The notes under the pieces were generated by a model, which worked only from the letters and a program-made list of their open reading frames with translations, was not told where the DNA came from and ran no database searches. 35,373 nt of DNA, from positions 1 through 35,373 of IMG/VR virus record IMGVR_UViG_3300013102_000024, one strand, 5' to 3'. The stretch's first letter is position 1; every line of letters starts with the position of its first letter. Positions 16,011-24,265 of the stretch are shown here, piece after piece. The position numbers and the translations under genes are program-made. This DNA is from a virus.

Positions 16011-18002
16011 TTAAGAGCCGAACGCGATGTAGCGACCTTGGACTGATCCCGCCGTCGGGGCTATGACTGGCACGCTGCCGCCCCCTGCAAGAAAAGCATT
16101 CCAGGCGAAAGATGTCAGGCCGTGGCTGTTAAGAACGGCGTAAGCCTGTTGGTTTCCGGCGCCCTGCAACCCGCTAATAACAACCGAGAAGCTTGCGTTT
16201 GGAAACGCTATCGGGAATGTTCCTGTGCTTGTTGTGCCTGCCGCGCATGAAACTGCGCCCCACTGAATAATCAGCCCGTTCGGCTGCTTCATGTAACCAT
16301 TGGTACCCAGCGACGCAAAAAAAACCGGCGAAAACTGTAGGCTCGCATCGCCCCCGCAAACAATCCAAGTCGTTCCGCCATTACCTTGTCTAAGACTGAT
16401 CGCAGTGTTAGCCCTTAATAGGATGCCGTTTACGTTCTGCCCATCATTTCGAGTGATTACATCGGCGCCAGCACGAGTGACTGTTGCGTCGGTCACGCCT
16501 GAAATCAGGATATGCAAAGTCGCACCAGGGGCGACAGAACTGGCGGCAGGAAGGACAACGGTGGTCGCGTTGTTGACGACAATATGCTTGCCAATATCGG
16601 CCGCTGTCAGGGTAATAGTCCCGGCCGCCGTGTACCCAGCAATCCCAGAAAAGCTACCTAATGCCCGCTGCACAAACTCCGTCGTAGAGAGTTTCAGGGT
16701 ACTGTCGAACAGCGGTGGCGTTATCCAGTTTGGGCCAGACATAACGGCGGCATACTTGAGGGCCATGGACCCGCCACGCAAGCGCCAGGTGCCCGACACC
16801 TTAACGAACTCGGCGTTATCCCCCATGCCCAAGACAACAGTTATCACCCCAGCGACCGGAGACGCCAGCACGTCCAACCCGGACGGTAGAACAGTTACTG
16901 CACCGGCCCCAGCGTTCACCACCTCGACCGCAGCCCCCTCAGGCACCCCGGCGGTAGGCGGTAACGTAATATTGATCGGTGTAGCGGATGCGGCGGACAC
17001 CATCCCGCCAACACTTGAAGCGCCCAACGCGGTGCTGGCCGTAAGTGGCGCGAAGCCCGAATATTCAACCCCCACCCGTTTGAGAAACGCAGAATTCACT
17101 AACTTGAGCGAGTGGTCGAACTGGGCCTGCGTTGGCGCCGTCGGAGTACCCAGCAAGGCCGGGGAGTTGATCGGCGCATAGCCCTGAGTGACGTCCTGAA
17201 AATTCAGGGCCGTGGTGCCCAGGACAATCACCCCATCCGTGACCAGCTGCCAACGAGAGTCGGCCAGCGTAGCACCTTGCTCAACCGACACCAGCAGCGC
17301 CGAGGTCACTTCGGCATTGGTGTCTGCATCCGCCGCCCGCGTCCAGACCGGCGCAGCGGCGATCCAAATGCCATTGTCCTTGGCCACGGTCTGGTTTTTC
17401 ACCAGCACCCGAGCGCCCGCCGGCACCGAAACACCGTCGATCACCTGAAGTCCTGCCAGCGCGATGTTGGCCGTGGTCGCGACCAACACCGATTGCTTAC
17501 TGTCGAGCTTGTACAGCTCTTCGAGAATCTTCGTATCGACATATTCGCGCGTCGCCAGCACCACCGACGGGTCAATCTTGAGCGTGATGTTGCCGGTGCT
17601 GGACACAATGAAATTCATCCGCACCACTTGCGTGCGCCCGGACCCTTGCGACAGCACCGGCTTGAAGCTCGGCGCGCAGTTGGCAACCGCTACCAGATCG
17701 CCGTCTGCGTCATACAGTCCGATTTCGCGAATCCACTTACCGCCCTCATCCGCCGGAATCACCTGCTCGGCAATGATCACCGCCGAGTTGGTCGGATCGA
17801 CCTTGAGCTGATTCAGCGGGCGGCGGCGCCACTCACTGATGAGGCTGGTTTGTGCCGCACTGGGGATCGGGTCGGTGCCATTGGCATCACCCACACCCAT
17901 TTCCGTGAGCTTCCAGGGAATGCCGAGCGCGTCGGCGTTCGCCTGCTTGGCCATCCCCACATTTGTGAGGATCGCAAAAAACTGCGAATTCGTATCAATC
18001 AT
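16011..18002 (-). CDS. H: Tail fiber protein gpH
   Basis: A 663-aa receptor-binding fiber. The N-terminal about 150 residues (FFAILTNVGMAKQANADALG, WKLTEMGVGDANGTDPIP, KWIREIGLYDADGDLVAVAN) form the DUF3751-type baseplate-attachment domain. A fiber module follows (about 170-270) with VATTANIALAGLQVIDGVSV and VLVKNQTVAKDNGIWIAAAP, then beta-rich shaft segments. The tip ends with GYMKQPNGLIIQWGAV ... TFPIAFPNASFSVVIS, a Gp53-like C-terminal domain typical of Pseudomonas fibers and pyocins. The start overlaps the gpI stop by 8 nt. Confidence 0.93.
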   Translation of the reverse strand: MIDTNSQFFAILTNVGMAKQANADALGIPWKLTEMGVGDANGTDPIPSAAQTSLISEWRRRPLNQLKVDPTNSAVIIAEQVIPADEGGKWIREIGLYDADGDLVAVANCAPSFKPVLSQGSGRTQVVRMNFIVSSTGNITLKIDPSVVLATREYVDTKILEELYKLDSKQSVLVATTANIALAGLQVIDGVSVPAGARVLVKNQTVAKDNGIWIAAAPVWTRAADADTNAEVTSALLVSVEQGATLADSRWQLVTDGVIVLGTTALNFQDVTQGYAPINSPALLGTPTAPTQAQFDHSLKLVNSAFLKRVGVEYSGFAPLTASTALGASSVGGMVSAASATPINITLPPTAGVPEGAAVEVVNAGAGAVTVLPSGLDVLASPVAGVITVVLGMGDNAEFVKVSGTWRLRGGSMALKYAAVMSGPNWITPPLFDSTLKLSTTEFVQRALGSFSGIAGYTAAGTITLTAADIGKHIVVNNATTVVLPAASSVAPGATLHILISGVTDATVTRAGADVITRNDGQNVNGILLRANTAISLRQGNGGTTWIVCGGDASLQFSPVFFASLGTNGYMKQPNGLIIQWGAVSCAAGTTSTGTFPIAFPNASFSVVISGLQGAGNQQAYAVLNSHGLTSFAWNAFLAGGGSVPVIAPTAGSVQGRYIAFGS

Positions 18003-18609
18003 AATAAACGTCCAAGGTGTCTATGGAGTGTTCGCGGCCAACCACGCCGATGGTTCCGCTGACCTCGATGTCACGCATCACCGGCGGGTAAACGTCGATT
18101 TCATCGCCTTCGTATAAGGCGACGCTGATATTTAAATTTCCGTTTGATTCGAGGCTGATCGCCAAGCCGGTCAGATGGCGGGTGACGGGCTTGGCGTCGT
18201 CGATCAAGCGCTCCAGCTCCTGATACATTTCCTCGGTGATGCCGGTGTCCAACACGCCAACTTTCAGCGCGAAGGTGCCAGGTACTCCTTCGGGCACAGT
18301 GTTGAACCACTCGACAATTTCGATCAGGTAACCCAAAGGCTCGACCACACGCCTCAGCGCTCCGATCGTTCCTTTGCGGGAGTGGATGAAGTAAGACCCT
18401 TTAATGACCTGGCGCTTGGTGGCCTCCGACCAGGTGCTGTCCCAGCGGTCGACGGAGAATGCCCAGGCGAGGTAGGGCAGAAGCTGCACCGGGCATCGAT
18501 CAGGGTTCAGCAAATCCCGGATCGGAACCGGCACACGCTCTATTTGCGCGAGTGCCTCGGCCGCCAGCCGTTCCAGCTGCTTGGCGTTCGGCGGCAAGAG
18601 GTTCGTCAT
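17995..18609 (-). CDS. I: Tail protein gpI
   Basis: A 204-aa baseplate wedge/fiber connector of the P2 gpI family. It starts MTNLLPPNAKQLERLAAEAL and has LPYLAWAFSVDRWDSTWSEA and RKGTIGALRRVVEPLGYLIE, which are family hallmarks. I chose ATG 18609, which overlaps the gpJ stop as ATGA; the open frame extends 12 codons further upstream. Confidence 0.94.
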   Translation of the reverse strand: MTNLLPPNAKQLERLAAEALAQIERVPVPIRDLLNPDRCPVQLLPYLAWAFSVDRWDSTWSEATKRQVIKGSYFIHSRKGTIGALRRVVEPLGYLIEIVEWFNTVPEGVPGTFALKVGVLDTGITEEMYQELERLIDDAKPVTRHLTGLAISLESNGNLNISVALYEGDEIDVYPPVMRDIEVSGTIGVVGREHSIDTLDVYYD

Positions 18610-19520
18610 GACAGCGCACCAACGGCCACGCTGTATCCGGTGCAATACGCTGCCTCGGCTTCGCTCGGCGTGATATCGGTCCAGTTGCTGAGCACCACCT
18701 TGCGCACGCCCTCTACATGCAGCGCGGCATGAATTGCCGACTCGGAGATCTCTACGCCGAGGCGCCGACGCTGAGTGATGAATGTGACGAGGCGGGCTTG
18801 CGCCGCTTCGCGGATGGGCTCCGCTTCCGGCCCCGTTGTGGCGAGATAGATAACCGCATCGACGTGGTAGGGCAGGACGGTCGCCGATTGCACCGTTAGC
18901 CGATCGGCAACCGGACGACGGTCATCGTCGCTGAGGTATCGACTTACGACATCCAGCAACGCCTGGTCGACGCTTCCGTCTCCGACCAACCCCTGAACAG
19001 TGACGACGACCACCGCCGGCGACGGGCTTTCAGCCGTTGCATCGGCAACGCGGCCGTCTGCGCTGCGCGCGTGCAGGATGTAGCTATTACGGGGCCCAGC
19101 GGTGGAAAGGCCCTCCCATGCCATCTGCGCTCGCTCGCGCAGCGAGTCGTCCGACTCCATTACCGCGACGATGGGCGGGACGGCTGCGCTGTTGCCTGGA
19201 GTCACGACCAGGCGCTCGACGTTGACGTTGCCGGCGAGCTGCTCGAGGTCCTTTCCTTTGGCCTTGGCCAGCATGTTGGCTAGCGATGCCTCATTCACGC
19301 GCTGACGCAGCAGCATTTCGCGATAGGCATTCTCCTGCAGGAGCTTGGTCATTGGCTCCGACTCGACGGCCAAGGTCGCGGCGACGGCAGCTTGTTGGTC
19401 GGCGGGCCAAAGGCTGATCGCATAGGCCTTGCGTTCGGCGAGGATCTGCTCGTAGTCGATCTGCTCGACGACGTCAGGATCCGGCAACTGAGCCAAGTCG
19501 ATAGGGGTAAAGGTTTTCAT
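18606..19520 (-). CDS. J: Baseplate assembly protein gpJ
   Basis: A 304-aa baseplate wedge protein of the Baseplate_J family. It contains DLAQLPDPDVVEQIDYEQIL, LLRQRVNEASLANMLAKAKG and DLEQLAGNVNVERLVVTPG, then SLRERAQMAWEGLSTAGPRN and the central YILHARSADGRVADA block. It overlaps W and I by 4 nt on each side, indicating tight translational coupling. Confidence 0.95.
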   Translation of the reverse strand: MKTFTPIDLAQLPDPDVVEQIDYEQILAERKAYAISLWPADQQAAVAATLAVESEPMTKLLQENAYREMLLRQRVNEASLANMLAKAKGKDLEQLAGNVNVERLVVTPGNSAAVPPIVAVMESDDSLRERAQMAWEGLSTAGPRNSYILHARSADGRVADATAESPSPAVVVVTVQGLVGDGSVDQALLDVVSRYLSDDDRRPVADRLTVQSATVLPYHVDAVIYLATTGPEAEPIREAAQARLVTFITQRRRLGVEISESAIHAALHVEGVRKVVLSNWTDITPSEAEAAYCTGYSVAVGALS

Positions 19521-19870
19521 GCAGTTGCTCCCAAGCTGAGAGGCACGCGCAGGCTCAACGGCTCGTTGGTGTCCACCAGGCTGCCCTCGATGTCGAGAAT
19601 CGCCTGGCCAGCAACATCACCCAATGTCAGCTGAACGCGACTCAGGCGAATCCGCGGTTCCCAGCGCATCAGCGCGATGGCCGTGGCCGCGTAAGCCTGC
19701 AGCCGGGTTGCGCTATTGAGCGGCCAATCAATCAGGTCGGCGAGCTGGCTGCCGTATTCGCGCCGCATTACGCGGGTTCCAATAGGTGTGGTCAGGATGT
19801 CGGCGATGGATTGCACCAGGTGATTATTCCCCACGATGCTGCGGCCGGAGCTACTGTTCATGCCGATCAT
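19517..19870 (-). CDS. W: Baseplate assembly protein gpW (gp25-like)
   Basis: A 117-aa GPW/gp25-family baseplate protein. LVQSIADILTTPIGTRVMRREYGSQL is the diagnostic segment, followed by RWEPRIRLSRVQL, the conserved EPR core. It nucleates sheath assembly in related phages. The ATG overlaps the gpV stop as ATGA. Confidence 0.95.
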   Translation of the reverse strand: MIGMNSSSGRSIVGNNHLVQSIADILTTPIGTRVMRREYGSQLADLIDWPLNSATRLQAYAATAIALMRWEPRIRLSRVQLTLGDVAGQAILDIEGSLVDTNEPLSLRVPLSLGATA

Positions 19871-20412
19871 GGGATTGGTCCTTGGGACGTCCCGTTACCT
19901 GCCTGAACGCCGGAGGTGCGGTGATTGATCAGGCTGATGTTTTGCGGGCCTGCGACGAAGTCCTTGGTGGAGGTCACCAGTCCATCTATCACGACGTCGC
20001 CGGTGATATGCGTTCCACCTGGTGTAATCAGCACGGCTTTACCGCCATCCGGCAGCGTGGCGGTCAGGGTGTGACTCGCGGTGTCGTAATCAACAATGGC
20101 GCCATCGCGGTACCGGCGCCGGCGGCGCGTCGGCACGTTGTCCGGAGCAGGAAAGCGATCGCTGTACAGGCCGAAAATGACGAAGCCATGGGCTGGGTTG
20201 CCGGAAGGCGAGAGCACCAGGCACTGCTCTTCGACACTCGGCGGATCCCAGTCACTGTCCTCGCCGGCACGCAGGGCGAAGAATGGCAGCCAGTCAGTCA
20301 GCAGACCGCCGGTTTTCACACGGCAACGCGGCTTCTCCGGATCGAGTTCGGCAATGGTGCCGGCTCGGATCAGATTTTCAAGGCGTCGGGTCAGTTCAGT
20401 AAGAGAGTCCAT
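19867..20412 (-). CDS. V: Baseplate spike protein gpV
   Basis: A 181-aa membrane-piercing spike. It starts MDSLTELTRRLENLIRAGTI and has VKTGGLLTDWLPFFALRAGE, SVEEQCLVLSPSGNPAHGFV and YDTASHTLTATLPDGGKAVL, the OB-fold and beta-helix parts of P2 gpV. The C-terminus is longer than the P2 needle tip and lacks an obvious HxH iron site. ATG 20412 is favoured because the late-activator dyad is centred only 57 nt upstream. First gene of the V-W-J-I-H-G operon. Confidence 0.93.
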   Translation of the reverse strand: MDSLTELTRRLENLIRAGTIAELDPEKPRCRVKTGGLLTDWLPFFALRAGEDSDWDPPSVEEQCLVLSPSGNPAHGFVIFGLYSDRFPAPDNVPTRRRRRYRDGAIVDYDTASHTLTATLPDGGKAVLITPGGTHITGDVVIDGLVTSTKDFVAGPQNISLINHRTSGVQAGNGTSQGPIP

Positions 20413-20459
20413 GCCGCCGATGTTGCAGGTCGCGCGTGCGAGCTGCATCGGCGGTGGGC

Positions 20460-20478
20460 TGTAGCGCGAGTGCGTACA
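20460..20478 (-). promoter_or_regulatory. Late activator site upstream of V
   Basis: TGTAGCGCGAGTGCGTACA fits TGTA-N11-TACA and has further symmetry (CGC...GCG) inside. It lies between the S stop and the V start, the expected place for the P2 V promoter. The dyad centre is 57 nt from the V ATG. Confidence 0.72.
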
Positions 20479-20486
20479 GGAGAAGG

Positions 20487-20939
20487 TCAGCCGGCAAGGT
20501 GATCGATGAACAGATTTCGGATGTTTTCCAGCTCGTCGCCGCTGAATCCCAGCAGCTGCCGTGCTTCGTATTGCACATCCGCTTGGCCGCGTTCTGGTCG
20601 ATCCTTGAGGCCGTACTGGTGAACCCGGGCAATGCGGCTCACACGCCCAACAAATCCGACCGAAATGCCGTTTGCTGTGCTTTCGGTGCGCAGGTAACGG
20701 GCCGTTTTCAACTTGCCGAACATCTTGCCCTTGATCCGGCCTTTTTTTCCACGCAGGTCCTTGGGCTTGCGTGGTGCGAACGCCGAACCATCAGGATTGC
20801 GCTGCGTGGTGATGCGTTTCGACTGACTTCGACGTAGATCCCGGGCGACGGCGCCCAGCAGCTTGCGGCGTTCACCCTCGTCCAGTTTGGCCAACAACAC
20901 TGAAACCCATGTTTCCAGAGCCTGCAGATCATTGCTCAT
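20487..20939 (-). CDS. S: Tail completion protein gpS (virion morphogenesis)
   Basis: A 150-aa phage virion morphogenesis protein of the P2 gpS family. It starts MSNDLQALETWVSVLLAKLD and has ERRKLLGAVARDLRRSQSKR and RNPDGSAFAPRKPKDLR, then RVSRIARVHQYGLKDRP, the conserved VHQYG motif. ATG 20939 overlaps the R stop as ATGA. Last gene of the O operon. Confidence 0.94.
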   Translation of the reverse strand: MSNDLQALETWVSVLLAKLDEGERRKLLGAVARDLRRSQSKRITTQRNPDGSAFAPRKPKDLRGKKGRIKGKMFGKLKTARYLRTESTANGISVGFVGRVSRIARVHQYGLKDRPERGQADVQYEARQLLGFSGDELENIRNLFIDHLAG

Positions 20940-21418
20940 GGTTGATCCCACCGTGCGATGAATTCGCCGCCGGCAGTCCATAGTTCAAGCCCAGGCATGG
21001 TGAACGGATCATCGTCGACCACGGGCTCTGGTGGATGATCGACGACCAGGTTGCCGTCGTCCTGGCGTTTGACGATCACACGTTCAGTGAGCGGCAATTT
21101 GATCGACAGGTCGACCTTGCTGTTGTCCAGGAGATCGGCTTCGAAGGCGACGGCAGTTTTGCTGCGGTCGACGTTCTCCATCAGCTCGCGCTGATTCACC
21201 AGGATCCAAGCGAACAGGGGAATGGCGATGGCGTCGGGATGGCCAGCGTAATCCGTGAAGATCAGGTTCAGCGTGTAGCTGTATTCGAACGACAGACCAA
21301 CGGCAGCGGTACTGCGCATAGTGCCTTTGTCGATGAATACCATCAGGCGGTCGGGGTTTTTCTTTAACTCCGGTACCGAGGCGAGCAGGTGAGCGCGTAG
21401 CGATTCTGGTTTGTTCAT
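20936..21418 (-). CDS. R: Tail completion protein gpR
   Basis: A 160-aa tail completion protein of the P2 gpR family. PESLRAHLLASVPELKKNPD, LMVFIDKGTMRSTAAVGLSF and SYTLNLIFTDYAGHPDAIAI followed by PLFAWILVNQRELM are family blocks. It starts within a 4-nt overlap of LysC and is coupled to S. Confidence 0.94.
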   Translation of the reverse strand: MNKPESLRAHLLASVPELKKNPDRLMVFIDKGTMRSTAAVGLSFEYSYTLNLIFTDYAGHPDAIAIPLFAWILVNQRELMENVDRSKTAVAFEADLLDNSKVDLSIKLPLTERVIVKRQDDGNLVVDHPPEPVVDDDPFTMPGLELWTAGGEFIARWDQP

Positions 21419-21675
21419 GGTTTACCCGCCTGGGTCTGCTGATGCTGGTAAACCATATCGACCTGCGCAGCGCATTGCGCCCAGTCGTTCTCTGTGACGT
21501 CCTGGTCGTTGAGCAGGGCGCCGTTCTTGTCCGGTTTAGTCGCCGACAGGGTGCAAGGCACCACGGCCGGACAACCAGTCGCGATAAGCAGCGGCTCCGG
21601 TGATGGCGGGGCGCTCGCGCATCCGGCGAGCAGCGTCAGGGAGAGGCTGATCAGCCCAAAAGCGAAGTTCGGCAT
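21415..21675 (-). CDS. lysC: LysC / Rz1-like outer-membrane spanin
   Basis: An 86-aa lipoprotein from ATG 21675 (GTG 21681 is also possible). It has a short signal peptide ending in the lipobox LLAGC (Cys about residue 19), then a Pro-rich stretch ASAPPSPEP typical of Rz1. The 5' half overlaps the lysB frame by 140 nt in another register, the classic nested Rz/Rz1 arrangement. With LysB it should fuse inner and outer membranes at the end of lysis. Confidence 0.9.
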   Translation of the reverse strand: MPNFAFGLISLSLTLLAGCASAPPSPEPLLIATGCPAVVPCTLSATKPDKNGALLNDQDVTENDWAQCAAQVDMVYQHQQTQAGKP

Positions 21676-21967
21676 TCTCACGTTTCAAGTCCTCAATGGT
21701 TCGTTGACGGGTGGCGAGCCCTTGGCGCAGTTGGTTTTGAACGCCGCGCAATACGGTTTGGGCGTTCCGCTCTTCCTGCAGCGATGCCTGAAGTTGGTTG
21801 GCCGTCGCCTCGCTGCGCGTTGCTCGTGCAAGCGCTGCATCAGCGGCATCTTGCGCCCGGCCTGTCTTTTGATCTGCGACCTCGATCCGCTGGCTCTGAG
21901 CCCAGATCAGCAGCGCGATCGAGGCGAGCAGGGCGAACCCGAGCAGCGCCTGGCGAAGCGTGCTCAC
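21536..21967 (-). CDS. lysB: LysB / Rz-like inner-membrane spanin
   Basis: A 143-aa protein with an N-terminal membrane anchor (ALLGFALLASIALLIWA, about residues 7-23) and then a long periplasmic coiled coil (AADAALARATRSEATANQLQ onward). This is the layout of an i-spanin. The C-terminus has AARRMRERPAITGAAAYRDW, a motif common to P2/Pseudomonas LysB. It overlaps the upstream 68-aa gene by 4 nt. Confidence 0.9.
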   Translation of the reverse strand: MSTLRQALLGFALLASIALLIWAQSQRIEVADQKTGRAQDAADAALARATRSEATANQLQASLQEERNAQTVLRGVQNQLRQGLATRQRTIEDLKRENAELRFWADQPLPDAARRMRERPAITGAAAYRDWLSGRGALHPVGD

Positions 21968-22170
21968 GCGCGGTACCAGCCGGCTGTATTCATTTCCGCA
22001 ATGGTGAGCCGGCGCACATCGCCTCGGAACACAATGGCTTTTACGCCTGGACTCGCGACAGCAATCGCCTCGGCCAGCGCTTTTGCCAGCTCAACTGGAG
22101 TGTCTTCCGGCACCACGAAAATATCGCCATGGGCAGGGCTGAGTTTGCGGATCTGCTCGTAGTCAATCAT
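21964..22170 (-). CDS. 68-aa protein within the lysis cassette
   Basis: The gene runs from ATG 22170 behind AGGAGGCCGC, one of the best ribosome sites in the window, to a 4-nt overlap with lysB. The product (MIDYEQIRKLSPAHGDIFVV ... GVKAIVFRGDVRRLTIAEM) has no signal peptide or membrane segment and no family I recognise. The strong start and tight packing between endolysin and spanins show it is real. A lysis role is only suggested by location. Confidence 0.75.
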   Translation of the reverse strand: MIDYEQIRKLSPAHGDIFVVPEDTPVELAKALAEAIAVASPGVKAIVFRGDVRRLTIAEMNTAGWYRA

Positions 22171-23006
22171 GCGGCCTCCTGAATTGAGCCGCCCGCAGCG
22201 TGACGCTGATAGGCGCGCTCCAGCTTGGTGTCGTACAGCTTGCGGGCGTAGTTGGGGCCGTTGTAAGCCTTGGCGAACGCTGCCCATTTTTTTCCCTTCA
22301 ACGCCTTAAGCAGCGCCGGGTCAGCCTCGATAAACCGCACGAAGGCCTCGAATTGCTCGCTCTCGTTCCGGGCCATACGATCGGCAAAGTCCGTCACGCT
22401 CGCGTATCCAAGGCGCACCGCGTGATAACCCATCACCTGGAACGCGCCCCAGCTGGCCGACTCCAACGCGCATAGATCGTCAATCAGCCGGGCATTCGCC
22501 AGGCGCTGGTGTTCTGCCGTTCCGCCGGCGTAACCACCTGATTTTGGATTGATCAGGTTGGGCTGGACCACAGCCAGTAGGTCAGCGTGGGCCTTCAAAT
22601 CGGCTGCATCATCACCAGGTGCGCGCGGAGTGCTGAGCTGGCGATACATGATGTGCCGCTCGAAAAGAATCTTCGGCTTGCCGTTGTCCAGGAAACCGCT
22701 GCCTTGGCTTTCGACTTCGTTGACAGCCATAACCGTCGCGAGCTCAACGCCAAGACGTGCAGCCGCCTTCAACAATAGGTCGTGCTGCAGCAGGTTCGAA
22801 CAATCGGCGCCGGCCAGCGCCAGTGCGGTTTTCGCGCCCGCAATACCGTCAATTACCAACCCAACCTGACGCTGGTAATTACGCACTGCGGACTCGGTGG
22901 CGTCACCGAAATCGCCGTCCGGATCTAAGCCGGCGCCGTGCAGGTTAAGGCGCTGTTGCAGTGTGCGGACCTCTTGCCCGCGATCGCCGTGGCGCAAAAC
23001 ACTCAT
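22167..23006 (-). CDS. Endolysin: N-acetylmuramidase with peptidoglycan-binding domain
   Basis: A 279-aa cell-wall hydrolase. Residues 1-70 are a PG_binding_1 domain (RHGDRGQEVRTLQQRLNLHG, DPDGDFGDATESAVRNYQRQ). Residues about 90-265 are an N-acetylmuramidase (PF11860-type) domain with AVNEVESQGSGFL and ILFERHIMYRQL. The Glu in NEVES is the likely catalytic acid. No signal peptide, so release depends on the holin. The start overlaps the holin stop by 4 nt. Confidence 0.93.
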   Translation of the reverse strand: MSVLRHGDRGQEVRTLQQRLNLHGAGLDPDGDFGDATESAVRNYQRQVGLVIDGIAGAKTALALAGADCSNLLQHDLLLKAAARLGVELATVMAVNEVESQGSGFLDNGKPKILFERHIMYRQLSTPRAPGDDAADLKAHADLLAVVQPNLINPKSGGYAGGTAEHQRLANARLIDDLCALESASWGAFQVMGYHAVRLGYASVTDFADRMARNESEQFEAFVRFIEADPALLKALKGKKWAAFAKAYNGPNYARKLYDTKLERAYQRHAAGGSIQEAA

Positions 23007-23317
23007 AGCTGATCCACCTTGCGGTTGAAGAATTGCTTGGCAAGTGCGCGGGTTCCCTCAACTCCGAGGAGTCCGATCACTCCACCGAAGAAAGGGCCGG
23101 TGGTCGCGGGAATGCCCAACAAAAAGAGTCCGTGGCTGGCCGCGAGCGCAAGGGCGCCGCACAGCGGAGCCTCAAGCAAAACCCGGCGCCAAGTGCCGCC
23201 GCCGTAAATGATCCGCAGAGCCGCGATCACACAGGCGAGCCCGCCTGCGTAGAAGGCAGGCCAATTCAGTTCGAGCCAGGCAGCGAACCAGGCCCATGTA
23301 TCCGGTTTGTCAGGCAT
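23003..23317 (-). CDS. Holin, lambda (class) family
   Basis: A 104-aa inner-membrane holin from ATG 23317 (MPDKPDTWAWFAAWLELNWP). Hydrophobic helices lie at about 20-38 (AFYAGGLACVIAALRIIYG), 48-68 (APLCGALALAASHGLFLLGI) and 73-86, with a positive tail (RALAKQFFNRKV). Length and pattern match Phage_holin_3_1. The frame is open to an ATG at 23389 within the gpX stop region, so a longer form is possible. Confidence 0.85.
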   Translation of the reverse strand: MPDKPDTWAWFAAWLELNWPAFYAGGLACVIAALRIIYGGGTWRRVLLEAPLCGALALAASHGLFLLGIPATTGPFFGGVIGLLGVEGTRALAKQFFNRKVDQL

Positions 23318-23379
23318 GCGCGTGATTCCGCTGTCCAAGGTTGAAGGTGATGGTGTGTGTGCTTGCGATTTCGGATGAC

Positions 23380-23592
23380 TCAATCCCATAGGTTCACCAT
23401 TTGCAGCTCCGGGGCTTGCGGCGCGATATCCGGCAGCGCCACAAGGGTGCCGTGCGGAATGATCGTGCCGAAATCCGACAGTCCTGGGTTTGCCTCGAGT
23501 ACCGCCTCTGTGATGCCGGCAGTGCGGCCGTAAACCCGCCAGCAAATGGCGTCAACGGTGTCCCCCTGGGCGGCATAAACAGAGGTCGTCAT
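23380..23592 (-). CDS. X: Tail protein gpX (LysM-like)
   Basis: A 70-aa P2 gpX homologue. AAQGDTVDAICWRVYGRTAG followed by EAVLEANPGLSDFGTIIPHG and LVALPDI is the conserved gpX fold, distantly LysM-like. It is located between L and the holin as in P2. Its start overlaps the preceding stop by 1 nt. Confidence 0.94.
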   Translation of the reverse strand: MTTSVYAAQGDTVDAICWRVYGRTAGITEAVLEANPGLSDFGTIIPHGTLVALPDIAPQAPELQMVNLWD

Positions 23593-23801
23593 CAGCTTTG
23601 GTGTTCCGACGCTGGAACGGGGCCGACGTCTTCGGCGTAAACAAAAGCGCCATCAGGCGAAACAATTGCTCCAAGCGATATGCCTGTTTCAGGAACGCGA
23701 CAAATGGCCAAGCCCAACGGATGCATGATTTCTCGGTTGATCCGCACAAGCAGCCCGCGCCGCGATATTTCGTTCCAATCGATCGTTTCGTATGTGGCCA
23801 T
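23592..23801 (-). CDS. Small protein between gpL and gpX
   Basis: A 69-aa protein (MATYETIDWNEISRRGLLVR, INREIMHPLGLAICRVPETG, then SPDGAFVYAEDV). P2 has no gene at this point, but it is coupled by 1-nt TGATG overlaps to both L and X, so it is certainly translated with them. I recall similar ORFs in Pseudomonas P2-like phages but no defined function. Confidence 0.8.
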   Translation of the reverse strand: MATYETIDWNEISRRGLLVRINREIMHPLGLAICRVPETGISLGAIVSPDGAFVYAEDVGPVPASEHQS

Positions 23802-24265
23802 CAGATCAACTCCACGGTGGAATGGCCGACGCCCAACAGATCGCGAATGGCGAAGCGGGCGTCACGACGGTATTCATCGACCGAAGGTGTCAGTTCGTCT
23901 GCGTTCTTGTTGCCGTCGACGCTGGTGTCGTAGCTGCGATATCGCTCAGCGAGCTCAGCTCCAACGCTGCAATAGATCGAACGGCGGTAAAGGTGGATGA
24001 AGTGGCTTTCGCCATTGACTTCAAACGCCGGCACAGCCGCGATAGTGGTGTATCCGTTCTCCACATGATTCAGCTTCACCTTGGCCAGTTCGCCGTTCAC
24101 CTGGATCAACGCGTTGACGGTCACGACTTCAATTCGTGCGTCAGTGATGCTGCCATCCAGACGGATGGATTCGCGCAGGTGTACGACATCGATGTCAGGC
24201 CAGAACCCGTCATTGGTGATGACAAAGGGTTCGTCGGTGCTGCCGGTGGCAATAAATCCGCTCAT
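23801..24265 (-). CDS. L: Head completion/stabilization protein gpL
   Basis: A 154-aa P2 gpL homologue. It starts MSGFIATGSTDEPFVITNDG, and FWPDIDVVHLRESIRLDGSI, LYRRSIYCSVGAELAERYRS and DEYRRDARFAIRDLLG are family blocks. It forms part of the head-tail connector. ATG 24265 overlaps the stop of the 100-aa ORF as ATGA; the open frame begins 8 codons earlier. Confidence 0.94.
   Translation of the reverse strand: MSGFIATGSTDEPFVITNDGFWPDIDVVHLRESIRLDGSITDARIEVVTVNALIQVNGELAKVKLNHVENGYTTIAAVPAFEVNGESHFIHLYRRSIYCSVGAELAERYRSYDTSVDGNKNADELTPSVDEYRRDARFAIRDLLGVGHSTVELI

Noticed and set aside
16300-18062. Long plus-strand open frames opposite the fiber and gpI genes
   Set aside because: They are antisense shadows of GC-rich genes H and I, with no ribosome site and unnatural composition.
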